DNA of 52,984 nt from Verrucomicrobiota bacterium (GCA_025360015.1 JANYCZ010000038.1:1-52984), one strand, 5' to 3'. Positions 7,610 to 16,438 are shown, counted from the stretch's first letter. The notes: a model not told the origin generated them from the sequence alone. Made by a program: numbers and translations.

Positions 7610-9591
7610 GGATTGGAAGGCTTGGGAGTGGAGGACTTGGTGGCCGAAGTCACGTTGAGCTTGCAGAGCTCGATCTTGCTGCCCGGCTGCTCAATCAGCA
7701 GGGTGTAACGGCCTGGGAGGAGATCAAAGTGCACGGGAGGCTGCGCTGCGAGGGTTTGCAGTTGGGCGCGCAAAGCCAGCAACTGCTTTTCTTTCTCCGC
7801 CATGGCCATGGTGCAGGCCAGTTTCTTTTGCTCCCGAACGAGTGCCGGCACCCTGGGGTCAATGTTAGCCAGATCAGCAGCGTCTTTTTGAATGCCCGCC
7901 TCGAGTTCGGCAATCTGGCGCCGGAGGTTCTGAATGCTGAGGCCCAGGGCCGAGTAGCTCGAGGGCGCGATCACCTCAAACGAAGAATCGACTGTGTGTT
8001 TGAGCTCAAAAATCTTCTGCTCGGAAGCCGTGACATCGAGCCGCAAGGCATAGACGGGACGGGTCAGGCCCAGCAGGTGCAGTCGGGGGATGAAGCCCTC
8101 GGGCAGGCGCAGCGTGGCCGTGGCAAAATTGTCCGCAATGGCAGGGACCTCTTTGGCAAAAATGGGCCTGACAACGGCGCTGCTGAGGGGGATCAGCCGC
8201 AGGTCAAACAGCACCTGCACGCGGTCTTTGCTGCGCCCTACCAGCCTGAGGCCGTTGGCTGCTGTGCGGTATTGTCCGGGAAGAGCGAGAAGAACGCCAC
8301 TGCTGGAAATGCGGACCATTTCATCCAGTTTAGCAAGCCAGGAAGGGCCGAAGTAGATCTCATCCCTGCCTTCTATGCTGACGGACAGCCACTGCCTCAG
8401 TTCGCCATTTTTAGGTTCGGACTTTCCATCAGGGATGGAGTGCGCATCCCCGGCTTCACCGACGTACAACTGCATGTCCGCAGACACCTTCAGTCCTGCG
8501 ACTTTGCCTATGGGATCTTCACGAGGTCTGAGCAGGCACACGTGTATGTCATGCTTCGCGGGGATGGCGTACGCGTCCTCCTGCACCACCTTTGGTTTTT
8601 GAGTCTCAGTGGCGTGATCGGCGCTGTCTTTCTTGTTCTGGTCCGCTATCTGGCCGGCGCTGGCTTTGTCCAACTGCTGCTTCACCAGCATTGCCTTTCC
8701 GCGCAGCCATTCAGGCAGCGTATTATCGGTGAGGCCGCTTTCCGCTGCGGCACGGGAAGTGGGGCCGTCGAGGTCTGCCCACAATTTCAGCCAGCGCTGA
8801 ACGTCGCTATCTATGGGGCTATTTTGACGATTCAGGAGTTCGAACAAATCGAGCCAGTTCGTCTGCGTTTCACGTGTAGGTTCTGCACGTCGCAGCAACT
8901 CTTTGGCGGTGGCCTTCAGCGGTTGCAGCAGTGCACTTGAGGGAAGGGGAAAGGCTTGCAATTCGAGGAAGCTGGTCAGTTTTTTCCAAGTGGCATTGCG
9001 CGAGTTCTCCCAGTTGCGGGCGGCCTCGTACAGGCTCGCTGCCGTGGCCTTGTCCTTCTCGGCTTGCAGTTTCTCCCAAGGGTTCTGGTGAAGGGCGGTC
9101 CACTCATCAAGCCGCTCTTTGAAGTTGGAGAGATCCTCCTTGTTCTCCGCAGGCAGGAAAAGTGATGCTGTTTTGTCAGGCTGATTCAGCACCTGCTTCA
9201 TGCTGCTGAAAAAAGCCTCGTGGGATTTCAGCAGCTTCTGGCCCTCATCCAAATCGGGCTGGTCGAGAAGAAACTTCTTGGTGTCGTCGAGGATGAGGCC
9301 GTCGTCTTTCCAGAGCTTCTGGATGGCGCTTTCATAGGTGCTGCGTGCCTGGTTCTGCTGCAGCTGCCGCTTGAACTGCCACAGCAATCCACCGCTGACA
9401 GTCACGATCAACACGGCTGCAATGACGAGCGTGATGCCGATGTAACTCTGGTTTGCTTTCGGTGCCCCTTGACGAGTCTCAGGGTGCAAACTGCCCATGG
9501 AGCTTCCGCCAGCATCTTTGACTGAAGATGTAGGCACCTCCTCTCGGAGGGCGGCTCGGAAGGCCGCGATGGCTCGGAGCAGGCGTTTCAC
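7606..9591 (-). CDS. Chimeric paralogue of the GAP1-like protein (lacks the GAP1 N-domain)
   Basis: 661 residues. From about residue 33 to the end it is a paralogue of residues 295-924 of the upstream gene product: same membrane helix (SYIGITLVIAAVLIVTVSGG versus SYIGLSLVIAALLIVAVSGG), same linker, same FIPRLHLLG and YTLLIE motifs near the end. In place of the 290-residue N-terminal domain it has a 28-residue start, MKRLLRAIAAFRAALREEVP, that matches the start of the next gene. The gene therefore looks like the product of a tandem duplication whose ends lay inside the upstream gene and just after the start of the downstream one. Start is GTG at 9591, in a GTGA overlap with the upstream stop. 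Role unknown; probably a membrane-anchored extracytoplasmic subunit. Confidence 0.75.
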   Translation of the reverse strand: MKRLLRAIAAFRAALREEVPTSSVKDAGGSSMGSLHPETRQGAPKANQSYIGITLVIAAVLIVTVSGGLLWQFKRQLQQNQARSTYESAIQKLWKDDGLILDDTKKFLLDQPDLDEGQKLLKSHEAFFSSMKQVLNQPDKTASLFLPAENKEDLSNFKERLDEWTALHQNPWEKLQAEKDKATAASLYEAARNWENSRNATWKKLTSFLELQAFPLPSSALLQPLKATAKELLRRAEPTRETQTNWLDLFELLNRQNSPIDSDVQRWLKLWADLDGPTSRAAAESGLTDNTLPEWLRGKAMLVKQQLDKASAGQIADQNKKDSADHATETQKPKVVQEDAYAIPAKHDIHVCLLRPREDPIGKVAGLKVSADMQLYVGEAGDAHSIPDGKSEPKNGELRQWLSVSIEGRDEIYFGPSWLAKLDEMVRISSSGVLLALPGQYRTAANGLRLVGRSKDRVQVLFDLRLIPLSSAVVRPIFAKEVPAIADNFATATLRLPEGFIPRLHLLGLTRPVYALRLDVTASEQKIFELKHTVDSSFEVIAPSSYSALGLSIQNLRRQIAELEAGIQKDAADLANIDPRVPALVREQKKLACTMAMAEKEKQLLALRAQLQTLAAQPPVHFDLLPGRYTLLIEQPGSKIELCKLNVTSATKSSTPKPSNP

Positions 9592-12362
9592 GGGGCAGGA
9601 GGCTTGGGAGCGTGAGTGTTGGCTGCAGGCTCTACCTTCAGCTTGCAGAGCTCGAGCTTGTTGCCCGAGTGCTCAATCAGCAGGGTGTAATTGCCCGGCA
9701 TGAGATCAAAATGCACGGGCTTCAACGATTCAAGGCTTTGGAGTTGGGGCCGCAAGGTCAGCAGTTTGATTTCTTTCTCGGATCTGCGGTTGTTATACTC
9801 TTTATTGCGTGTGTCTTTATCACGGGCGTTGAGGTTTGTCTTTTCAAGCGCGGCGATATCTGCATCGTCTTTTTGAATGCCTGCTTCAAGTTCGGTGATT
9901 TGCTGTCGGATGCTTTGAATGTTGATGCCGTTGGACATCCCAGTCTGCGGCGCCATGACTTCAAACGCAGAATCCGCCGTATATTTGAGACCGTATACTT
10001 TCTGTTCAGATGACGTGCCATCTTGCCGCAATGAATACACAGGATTGCTCATTCCCAGCAGGTGCAGCTTGGGTATGAAGCCCTCGGGGAGGCGCAGAGT
10101 GGCCGTTGAAGAGTTGTCTGCCGTGGCGGGCACCTCTTTCGCGAGAATGGGTTTAGCCACCACGCTGCTGGAGGCGATGAGCCGCAGATCAAACAGCACC
10201 TCCACGCCGTCTTTGCGGCGACCTACCAGACGGAGACCGTTGGCGGCGTTGCGGTATTGATCAGGCAGCGCCAGAAGAGCGCCGCTGCTGGAAATGCGGA
10301 TCATGTCATGCAATTGCGAAAGCTTGCTAGGACCAAAGTTGTAATCATGGTTGGTCTCCACGGTTACGGACGTCAACGGCTTCAGCTCGTCATTTTTGGG
10401 TTCCGTCTTGCCGTCTGAGCTGGAGTGCGCATCCCAAACACCGCCGACGTAGAGCTGCATGTCCGTTTCCACTTTCAGTCCGGTTGCCTTGGTGAAATCA
10501 TCGCCGGGTTTGAGCAAAAGAACATGGATGTCATGCTTGGCAGGGATGGCGTCTGCGTCTTCCATCACTTTGGGCTTTTCCGTTTCGTTGGCCTTGTCTG
10601 CGCTGTCTTTCTTGTTCGTATCAGCCACCATGCTAGCGCCCGCCTTGTCGAGCTTGTCCTTAACACTCTTGACCTTTTCGCGCAGCCATCCGGGTAGCGT
10701 GTTATCGGCGAAGTGCTTTTCTGCTGCCGCACGTGGAGTGAGGCCGTCCAGGTCTGCCCACAGTTTTAGCCAGTGCTGCGACTCGGCATCCATGGGGCTT
10801 TTTTGACGGTCCACCAGGTCAAATAAGTCCGACCATTGCGTGTGGCTTCCACGCTCAGGCTCCGCACGGCTGAACACTTCTTTGACGATATCCTTCAGGG
10901 GTTGTAGCAGCACAGGCGAGAGCGGAGGCGGGTCTGGCTGATCGACGTAATCGTCCAGCTTCTTCCACAGGGCAGCGCGCGATTGCTCCCATTTACGAGA
11001 GGCTTGATAAAGGCTCGTTGCCGTGGCATTTTTCTTCTCGTTTTGCAGTTCCTCCCAAGGGTTTTTGTGTAGCGTGACCCACTCATCCAGCCGCTTCTTG
11101 AACTCTCCTACGTCATCCTGATTGCCGTCAGGCAGGCTGAGTTCGGAGGCTTTCTCCGGGGTGTCCAGCAGTTGCTTCACGCTACTGAAAAATGCTTTAT
11201 GGGATTTCAGCAGCTTCTGGCCTCCCTCCAGATTGGTCTGCTCTTCGAGATACTTGCGTGTCTCTTCGAGCTGCAGGTGGTGCGTTTTCCACAGCTTCTG
11301 GATGGCGCTTTCATAGGCGCTGCGTGCATTGTTCTGCTGCTGCTGCTGCTTGAACTGCCACAGCAGTCCGCCGCTGACGGCAACGATGAGCAGGGCGGCG
11401 ATGACGAGAGAGAGGCCGATGTAGCTGCGGCTGCCTTTCGACGCTCTTTGACGAGTTGGCGTCTCGGGAGACCAGCCGCCCATGGCGGAGATGGGGTCAG
11501 CGCCGGCGCTGGGCAGAGGAGCCTTTGGCGGGACCGTTGCCTGGAACTGAGTCGGAGGGGGAGGAGGCGCTGTAGGCCTGGGGGCTTCGATGGCAGGGGC
11601 GGGAGCCTCCGCCTCTGGCGGTGCTGGCAGGGAGGAGGGACGGGTGAGGTCGAGGACGAGGCGGTTGGAGGTTTCCACCTGGGACCGCATGGGGGAGGAG
11701 GATGACAAGCCCACCCAGCGGAAATCTGCGAGGTCGTCATTGGGCTCCAGGCAGGTGGTGAAGCGGGTCTGCCAGGCCTGCGCGGGGGATGCCTGCAAGG
11801 ATTCGCGGAAGAGTTCCAGCACATTGACTGCTGCGGGCGCGATGAGATAGCAGCCCTTGAGTGCTTCACGGGACCAGAGGATGCCTGCAGAGGCGGGATT
11901 TCCCGTGACGGCGAACCACGCATGGGAGGATTGAGAGGCGAAGGACGCGAGATCGATCTCCTCGGCAGAGTCGAGGTAGCGGGGGCCTTCGCTCCAGGAG
12001 GTGCGCCATGCCATGCCCATGAGCACATCCGCCGGCGTCAGCCCTGCGGCGGCGAGGGTGCGGATCTCACGTGGTTCAGCGATCAAATGATGCGCGATGT
12101 GATTGGTGCGGCCGGTGTAGTCGGAGCCTGCATCTTGCAAACAGCTGAACACATGGAAGGTGCCGGAGCCCACGGTCAGAATGCGGCAGGTGTGAACCAC
12201 GCGCCGGGGATCATGACCCGGCAGCCGCGCAAACTGGCTGAAGCGCTCCACGGCTGCGGCGAGCATGCCGCTGACGGCGCGATGCCGCGCGACGGTGCCG
12301 AATCCGGTGCGGCCCGCTTCGAGCAGGCGCGGGGCGCTAGTGTAGATGAGCTGCCAGGCCAT
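9588..12362 (-). CDS. GTPase-associated protein 1 (GAP1-N2-like) with membrane-anchored C-terminal region
   Basis: 924 residues. The start, AWQLIYTSAPRLLEAGRTGF followed by GTVARHR and further on DYTGRTNHIAHHL, matches from memory the GAP1-N2 domain (GTPase-associated protein 1, N-terminal type 2). That domain was defined computationally in predicted GTPase-centred conflict systems. The domain spans about 1-240. A Pro-rich linker (245-290, PPPPPT) leads to one membrane helix at about 314-336, then a long helical region (340-630) and a C-terminal beta-rich part ending PGNYTLLIEHSGNKLELCKL. The gene begins 4 bp after the GTPase gene stop, so GAP1 and GTPase are co-transcribed. The N-domain should be cytoplasmic next to the GTPase and the C-terminal part outside. 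Fusion to a membrane-anchored module is the notable feature. Confidence 0.75.
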   Translation of the reverse strand: MAWQLIYTSAPRLLEAGRTGFGTVARHRAVSGMLAAAVERFSQFARLPGHDPRRVVHTCRILTVGSGTFHVFSCLQDAGSDYTGRTNHIAHHLIAEPREIRTLAAAGLTPADVLMGMAWRTSWSEGPRYLDSAEEIDLASFASQSSHAWFAVTGNPASAGILWSREALKGCYLIAPAAVNVLELFRESLQASPAQAWQTRFTTCLEPNDDLADFRWVGLSSSSPMRSQVETSNRLVLDLTRPSSLPAPPEAEAPAPAIEAPRPTAPPPPPTQFQATVPPKAPLPSAGADPISAMGGWSPETPTRQRASKGSRSYIGLSLVIAALLIVAVSGGLLWQFKQQQQQNNARSAYESAIQKLWKTHHLQLEETRKYLEEQTNLEGGQKLLKSHKAFFSSVKQLLDTPEKASELSLPDGNQDDVGEFKKRLDEWVTLHKNPWEELQNEKKNATATSLYQASRKWEQSRAALWKKLDDYVDQPDPPPLSPVLLQPLKDIVKEVFSRAEPERGSHTQWSDLFDLVDRQKSPMDAESQHWLKLWADLDGLTPRAAAEKHFADNTLPGWLREKVKSVKDKLDKAGASMVADTNKKDSADKANETEKPKVMEDADAIPAKHDIHVLLLKPGDDFTKATGLKVETDMQLYVGGVWDAHSSSDGKTEPKNDELKPLTSVTVETNHDYNFGPSKLSQLHDMIRISSSGALLALPDQYRNAANGLRLVGRRKDGVEVLFDLRLIASSSVVAKPILAKEVPATADNSSTATLRLPEGFIPKLHLLGMSNPVYSLRQDGTSSEQKVYGLKYTADSAFEVMAPQTGMSNGINIQSIRQQITELEAGIQKDDADIAALEKTNLNARDKDTRNKEYNNRRSEKEIKLLTLRPQLQSLESLKPVHFDLMPGNYTLLIEHSGNKLELCKLKVEPAANTHAPKPPAP

Positions 12363-12366
12363 GAGA

Positions 12367-14199
12367 TCAGAGCGCGGAGGTTGATGAGGACGGGATCAGT
12401 TCTGGAGTGGCCTGCGCGAGGACCCACAGCGTGGGCGCCTCCACATGCCGGGGATTGAGCTGCTTGGGATCCGGGCCGATGCGCGGCGTGCCTTCGCGGT
12501 CCAGGAATTCCACCGGAGAGCAGCCGAGCGGGCTGACGGCGAAGTAGCACACGTTCGACGAGATGGCCTCCGCATTGGCCACGATGGAGGGGCAGGAGCG
12601 GACCATGAGATCCCGCACGCGGGTGGAGTTTGCCTTGATATGGTCGAGTCTAACGACGCCATCCTGAATGGCTGGCAGCAGCGGGGCGTCTCCCAGCAGG
12701 GAGGACCAGGTGTCGTACTTGCCCACCATGACGGCGAGCGGAGTGGCGACGCGCTGGCGCGAGTCCAGCCCGAGCAGGCTCTTAATTCGGACTTCCGTTT
12801 CAGCGAGAATGACGTCCTGCTGATCGGTGCGGTGCTTCTTGATCTGCGGGTCGGTAACGCCCTTCATCATGGCGCGGAACTCGGTGTTGTGCAGCGGGTC
12901 AAAGAGGAAGAAAATCCCCGAGGCCACGGCGATGTGCTGCGCACCCGGCGAGTCCGCGCTATTGCGGGTCGGCTCGAAATGCTCGCCCGCATTGTCATAA
13001 AAGACCATCGAAAATCCATTCTCCGGTGTGTCAGGGTGGGAGAGCTTGAAGATAAAAGGCTTGGGCAGACGGACCTTTCTCCCTTGGCGCGGCAGGGTCT
13101 CATAGAGCGCCCCTTCGAGGTCGGTTTTGGCCAGGAAGGCATCCTCAGGTGACGAAGAAGAAAACAGCTGCGTTTTCATCTGCGTGAGGATGACGTTCTC
13201 AGAAGGATCGGCATCGCGAAAGGTGATGCCAAAGTTTTGAAACAGGGTGCTCTGCAGAATCTTGATCAGCACACTGAGGTAATACGATTTTCCAGACGAA
13301 GGCGCGCCGACGATGGAAAAGATGTGATGCGGCAGATCGAGAAATCCCGGGGGGAGCTTTCTGCGGCAGTGCGGGCAGGCAAGGTCGGAGGTGGCAAGGC
13401 CCATGGCATCCAGCGCCTGTCCGCGATCATTGAACCGCGTGGCATGGAAGCGCTGCATCGCCTCATCGCCGAGCATGGGGTCGCCGCGCAGGCTGTTGTG
13501 AATGGCGATGTTCATCACATCTCCCCGGTCAAATTTGAACCAGCAGATCGGGCAGGTGAACTCGCCGTATTCGCTGTTTAGCTCGATGCCGGTGACGGCG
13601 GGCTCCTGCTCAGGTCTATGGGATTCTTCGGCGGAAGAGCTGTGGCGGTCAAACCATGCTGTCTTTTCTGCCGGCACGGGCATGGGAGGGGGGATCAAGA
13701 GGATGTCTTTGGCGTCCTGCACGTAAAACCCCATCTGCTCCATTCCGTTGGGAATTAACACAAGGTTCTGGCGGGTGTTGACTGAAAACTGCCCCAGCCA
13801 GCTGCGCAAATATTCGGGGCCGAAGGGGCCATTCCATTCATGCTTTTCACTGCTGTAGACATACCAGGAATTGTCCTTGCCCAATGACATCCAGGCGTCC
13901 GGCTGGTTGGTGTATCTGAAGGCCAGCATCTGGCCGGCGCCGAGGACGGTGTGTTCCTCTCCGGGCATGGACCTGAAAAACGCAGACAGAGTGCCATTGA
14001 TGAGCACCTGGGTGCTGAAGTTCAGCTCTACGACATCCCCGCGTTTGGTGATTTTGCACAGGACCTGAGGGCATTGCGGTGAGCTGAGCTGCAGGTCGGA
14101 ATTGGGCGCAGAGCCGATCACAAAGCTGGCACCATCAACCGCCACGCGATCTCCATTGGTACAGTTTAAAATGCAAAGAGAGCTGTGATTGCTGCGCAT
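12367..14199 (-). CDS. Zinc-ribbon TRAFAC-type GTPase (DO-GTPase2-like) with FHA-like N-terminus
   Basis: About 610 residues. The N-terminal 100 residues look FHA-like (GDRVAVDGASFVIGSAPNSD, then a beta-rich run). Two CxxC pairs (CPIC at about 216 and CPHC at about 275) form a zinc ribbon around an inserted segment. A P-loop follows, SIVGAPSSGKSYYLSVL (GAPSSGKS at about 298-305). A G3-like motif VFYDNAGEHFEP lies near 402, and VGKYD near 493 may serve as G4. This architecture matches DO-GTPase2-type NTPases of the TRAFAC class, known from predicted conflict systems next to GAP1 proteins. ATG at 14199 is chosen because AGCAGG lies 5 bp upstream; ATG at 14217 and TTG at 14238 are in-frame alternatives. 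It is the first gene of the operon and presumably its nucleotide-dependent switch. Confidence 0.75.
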   Translation of the reverse strand: MRSNHSSLCILNCTNGDRVAVDGASFVIGSAPNSDLQLSSPQCPQVLCKITKRGDVVELNFSTQVLINGTLSAFFRSMPGEEHTVLGAGQMLAFRYTNQPDAWMSLGKDNSWYVYSSEKHEWNGPFGPEYLRSWLGQFSVNTRQNLVLIPNGMEQMGFYVQDAKDILLIPPPMPVPAEKTAWFDRHSSSAEESHRPEQEPAVTGIELNSEYGEFTCPICWFKFDRGDVMNIAIHNSLRGDPMLGDEAMQRFHATRFNDRGQALDAMGLATSDLACPHCRRKLPPGFLDLPHHIFSIVGAPSSGKSYYLSVLIKILQSTLFQNFGITFRDADPSENVILTQMKTQLFSSSSPEDAFLAKTDLEGALYETLPRQGRKVRLPKPFIFKLSHPDTPENGFSMVFYDNAGEHFEPTRNSADSPGAQHIAVASGIFFLFDPLHNTEFRAMMKGVTDPQIKKHRTDQQDVILAETEVRIKSLLGLDSRQRVATPLAVMVGKYDTWSSLLGDAPLLPAIQDGVVRLDHIKANSTRVRDLMVRSCPSIVANAEAISSNVCYFAVSPLGCSPVEFLDREGTPRIGPDPKQLNPRHVEAPTLWVLAQATPELIPSSSTSAL

Positions 14200-14432
14200 T
14201 CTTGCCTGCTGGGTCATGTGGAAGCTGGAAGTAAACAATGAATTTCAAAACAAACCATTTGCCTAGAAAACTGTATGTTTTCTTCGCTGAGTAGACCACT
14301 GAGAATCCACTGCCGCAATCAGATTCCCACCGAAGCTTACTGATATGACTGTGTAGAGCTTGGAGCCTGCGAAATGCACCTAGCAGACACCCGCTGGCAG
14401 CTATTGCCTCAGGCTTGAGATGTCGGGATTGG
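14200..14432. promoter_or_regulatory. AT-rich upstream region of the GTPase operon
   Basis: This stretch separates the operon start from the DUF932 remnant and is clearly more AT-rich than the operon (for example around 14240-14300). It should hold the operon promoter on the minus strand. I cannot pick a convincing -35/-10 pair or operator by eye. Confidence 0.3.
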
Positions 14433-14885
14433 TTAAACTCCATTCGCGCGGCGGGGGAGTTCGGTGAGGTTGCCCTTCAGCGTTTCGGTGAACGCATGGA
14501 AGAGGCTCCAGACGTTCCGTGGTTGGAACGCCTCATGACGTGGCATACGCCATTCATGCAGCACCAGCGGGATGTGCCAGTTGGGACAAACGCCGACAGC
14601 CAGAGCCCGCACTACAAGATCGTGGGCCGTGCGGTCATCGAGGTCGGCGAGTTTCTAGCTGGCGATGCGGCTGTCCTGATGGTGCCAGCGCTCCATCAGC
14701 CTGCCCACGGCGCTCTGAACGAGGCCGGGCAGATCACGCACGATGAACCGAGTGTGCTGGCGGGCGAGTTGACCTCACCGTAAAACGCGAGATTGTCGCA
14801 GCAGAAGACGGATGATCCTGCCACAATGCCAGCGGGGAATGTCTTGTCTTGTCGTGGCTGTTGCGCAGGCCGAGCACCCTCTGCC
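14433..14885 (-). pseudogene. DUF932-type plasmid/phage gene remnant (two frameshifts, one nonsense codon)
   Basis: The minus strand can be read as a broken but recognisable protein. VLGLRNSHDKT is followed, after a 5-bp tandem duplication (GACAAGACAAGACATTC, near 14848), by TFPAGIVAGSSVFCCDNLAF and YGEV. A second frame change near 14775 gives QLARQHTRFIVRDLPGLVQS, and then an in-frame TAG near 14657. After the stop come KLADLDDRTAHDLVVRALAV and NVWSLFHAFTETLKGNLTEL, ending at the TAA at 14433-14435. The pieces follow the order of DUF932 proteins common on plasmids and phages (GLRNSHDKSFP, VFVCDNLAFSGE, LFNAFTEALKG). The gene is dead and its 5' part is lost or unreadable beyond about 14885. 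It marks old mobile DNA beside the operon. Confidence 0.8.
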
Positions 14886-15177
14886 GCCACCGGGCGGCAG
14901 GAATGCCTCGCACCCTATCAGGAGGCGGAGCTGCGTGGGGGAGAAAGGGAAGACGCTGAGGGGAGGATGGGATCGGGAGGTGAGTGAGCTTGGGGGGCTG
15001 GGTGTATCGGCTGCGCAGTGGCTGATACGGACACTCAAAGACTGCGGCAAACGTGCCGGGGCCGGGAAAGCCTTTCGCGCGTGAGTGGATGGCACCGGGC
15101 ACGAGCCTCGACCGACAAAATCACTTCCCTTGCAGCTTCAATGATGCCTATTCTTCGCCGGACACTCATCCAACTCC
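14881..15177. repeat. Intergenic stretch with hairpin and a dispersed repeat copy
   Basis: A perfect hairpin (CTGCCGCC-ACCG-GGCGGCAG) occupies 14881-14900. Positions 14909-14967 (TATCAGGAGGCGGAGCTG, then GGGGAGAAAGGGAAGACGCTGAG) are closely matched at 16311-16376 on the other side of the dioxygenase gene. The rest, up to the dioxygenase start, shows no convincing gene. Confidence 0.5.
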
Positions 15178-16113
15178 ATGACTGACACCACCGACTCCGC
15201 CCCGACCTGCAATCAAGAATGGGAAAAGCACGGCTTGTTCTTCGAGTATGGCAGCGCGGCGAATCCGCGCATGCCCAAGATCGGCATTGATGTGTTTCCG
15301 CCCTCGATGCATCACATCGCCGAGAGCAAAATCATCCCGTTGGAGCTGACCCAGAAGCTCCAAACCAGCCACCCTGCCACCGGGCCCAATCTTCTGGCCC
15401 ATTTTGTCCACATCGCCGCAGGCGAGGAGCTGCCCACCACCTGCCATGCCAGCAGTCAGGTCTTTTATGTCATTCGCGGCGCGGGTTTCAGCGTGATCGA
15501 TGGCAAGAAGCTGAGCTGGAAAACGGGCGATTTCTTTGTGCTGCCAGTCACTGGCGAGATCCGGCATCGCGCGAGTGAGGACAGCGCCTTCTATTGGGTG
15601 AACGACCAGCCGCTGATGGATTTCCTCGGTGCCAAGCCCACCCGCCCGAGGTTCCGGCCGCTTTATTTCTCCCGTGAGCTGCTCACGAGCGAGCTGGAGA
15701 AGGTGCGAAAGGAAAACGAGGGCAAGGACAGGAACCGCAACGGCATCCTGCTGGCGAATCCTGACTGCCCGCAGACGAAGACGCTCACGCACTCCATGTG
15801 GTCGCTCTACAATCTGCTGCCTGCGAAGAGCAAACAGAAGGCCCACCGGCACAACTCCATCGCCCTCGATTTCGCCGTGAAGGCCACGGATGGCGTTTAC
15901 ACCCTGATCGGCCGCGATCTCGATGCCGATGGCAACATCATTGACCCCGTCCGCGCCAACTGGGTGGCCGGTGGAGCCTTTGTGACGCCCCCCGGCTGGT
16001 GGCACTCGCATCACAACGAAAGCGACGAGGACGCCATTGTCCTGCCGGTGCAAGATGCGGGTCTGCACACCTACATGCAGACGCTCGACATCCAGTTTGC
16101 GCATGGGTATTGA
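15178..16113 (+). CDS. Gentisate 1,2-dioxygenase-like bicupin protein
   Basis: 311 residues, two cupin halves. The first (about 70-150) contains LLAHFVHIAAGEELPTTCHA and a typical G-D-F-F-V-L-P turn. The second (about 210-300) has the metal-binding H-R-H (KAHRHNSIALDF, H223/H225) and GAFVTPPGWWHSHHN (H276, H278, H279), as in gentisate dioxygenases and related bicupins. Those enzymes use Fe(II) to cleave an aromatic ring between carboxyl and hydroxyl groups; the length is slightly under the usual 340-350. No gentisate-pathway partner (maleylpyruvate isomerase, fumarylpyruvate hydrolase) is nearby, so the substrate is uncertain. ATG at 15178 has no clear Shine-Dalgarno sequence. The gene stands alone. 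Confidence 0.8.
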   Translation: MTDTTDSAPTCNQEWEKHGLFFEYGSAANPRMPKIGIDVFPPSMHHIAESKIIPLELTQKLQTSHPATGPNLLAHFVHIAAGEELPTTCHASSQVFYVIRGAGFSVIDGKKLSWKTGDFFVLPVTGEIRHRASEDSAFYWVNDQPLMDFLGAKPTRPRFRPLYFSRELLTSELEKVRKENEGKDRNRNGILLANPDCPQTKTLTHSMWSLYNLLPAKSKQKAHRHNSIALDFAVKATDGVYTLIGRDLDADGNIIDPVRANWVAGGAFVTPPGWWHSHHNESDEDAIVLPVQDAGLHTYMQTLDIQFAHGY

Positions 16114-16438
16114 GCGGGGATTCCGGTGTGAGTGGGTGAGCCCCTGAGGCATTCGATCCCTTATGACATGAGGGTACTGAATGCCTGGCAGCTTTCCAAT
16201 TTGCACCGCAGAGACTCGGAGAACGCAGAGATTCCAGAATTGAATGCCTACGGAATGAACGGAAGACGGACCCAACGAAGAAGAGGGCAGGCTGGCGATG
16301 GTGAATGGCTGGCACCTTGTCCCTGTCAGGAGGCGGGAGCTGCAGTGGGGAGAACGGGAAGACGCTGAGAAGATGTGAAAGCAGGCGGAGCCTAGAAAAT
16401 AATCTTGCCTGATATCTAATACGTGCCCAATTGGACTC
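16114..16438. repeat. Intergenic region with GCAGAGA-type and second dispersed repeat copies
   Basis: No gene seen. Positions 16203-16238 hold CACCGCAGAGACTCGGAGAA, then CGCAGAGATT, a repeat also found near 22530-22567 (inverted) and 46021-46061. Positions 16311-16376 match 14909-14967. The last 60 bp are AT-rich and probably contain the promoter of the TIR gene. Confidence 0.6.

Noticed and set aside
139..14199. Zorya defence system
   Set aside because: ExbB/ExbD-like genes suggested ZorA/ZorB, but there is no ZorC, helicase ZorD or HNH ZorE, and the GTPase/GAP1 genes are not part of Zorya.
139..14199. Type VI secretion cluster (FHA plus large membrane proteins)
   Set aside because: No TssB/TssC sheath, Hcp, VgrG, ClpV or baseplate-like genes are present.
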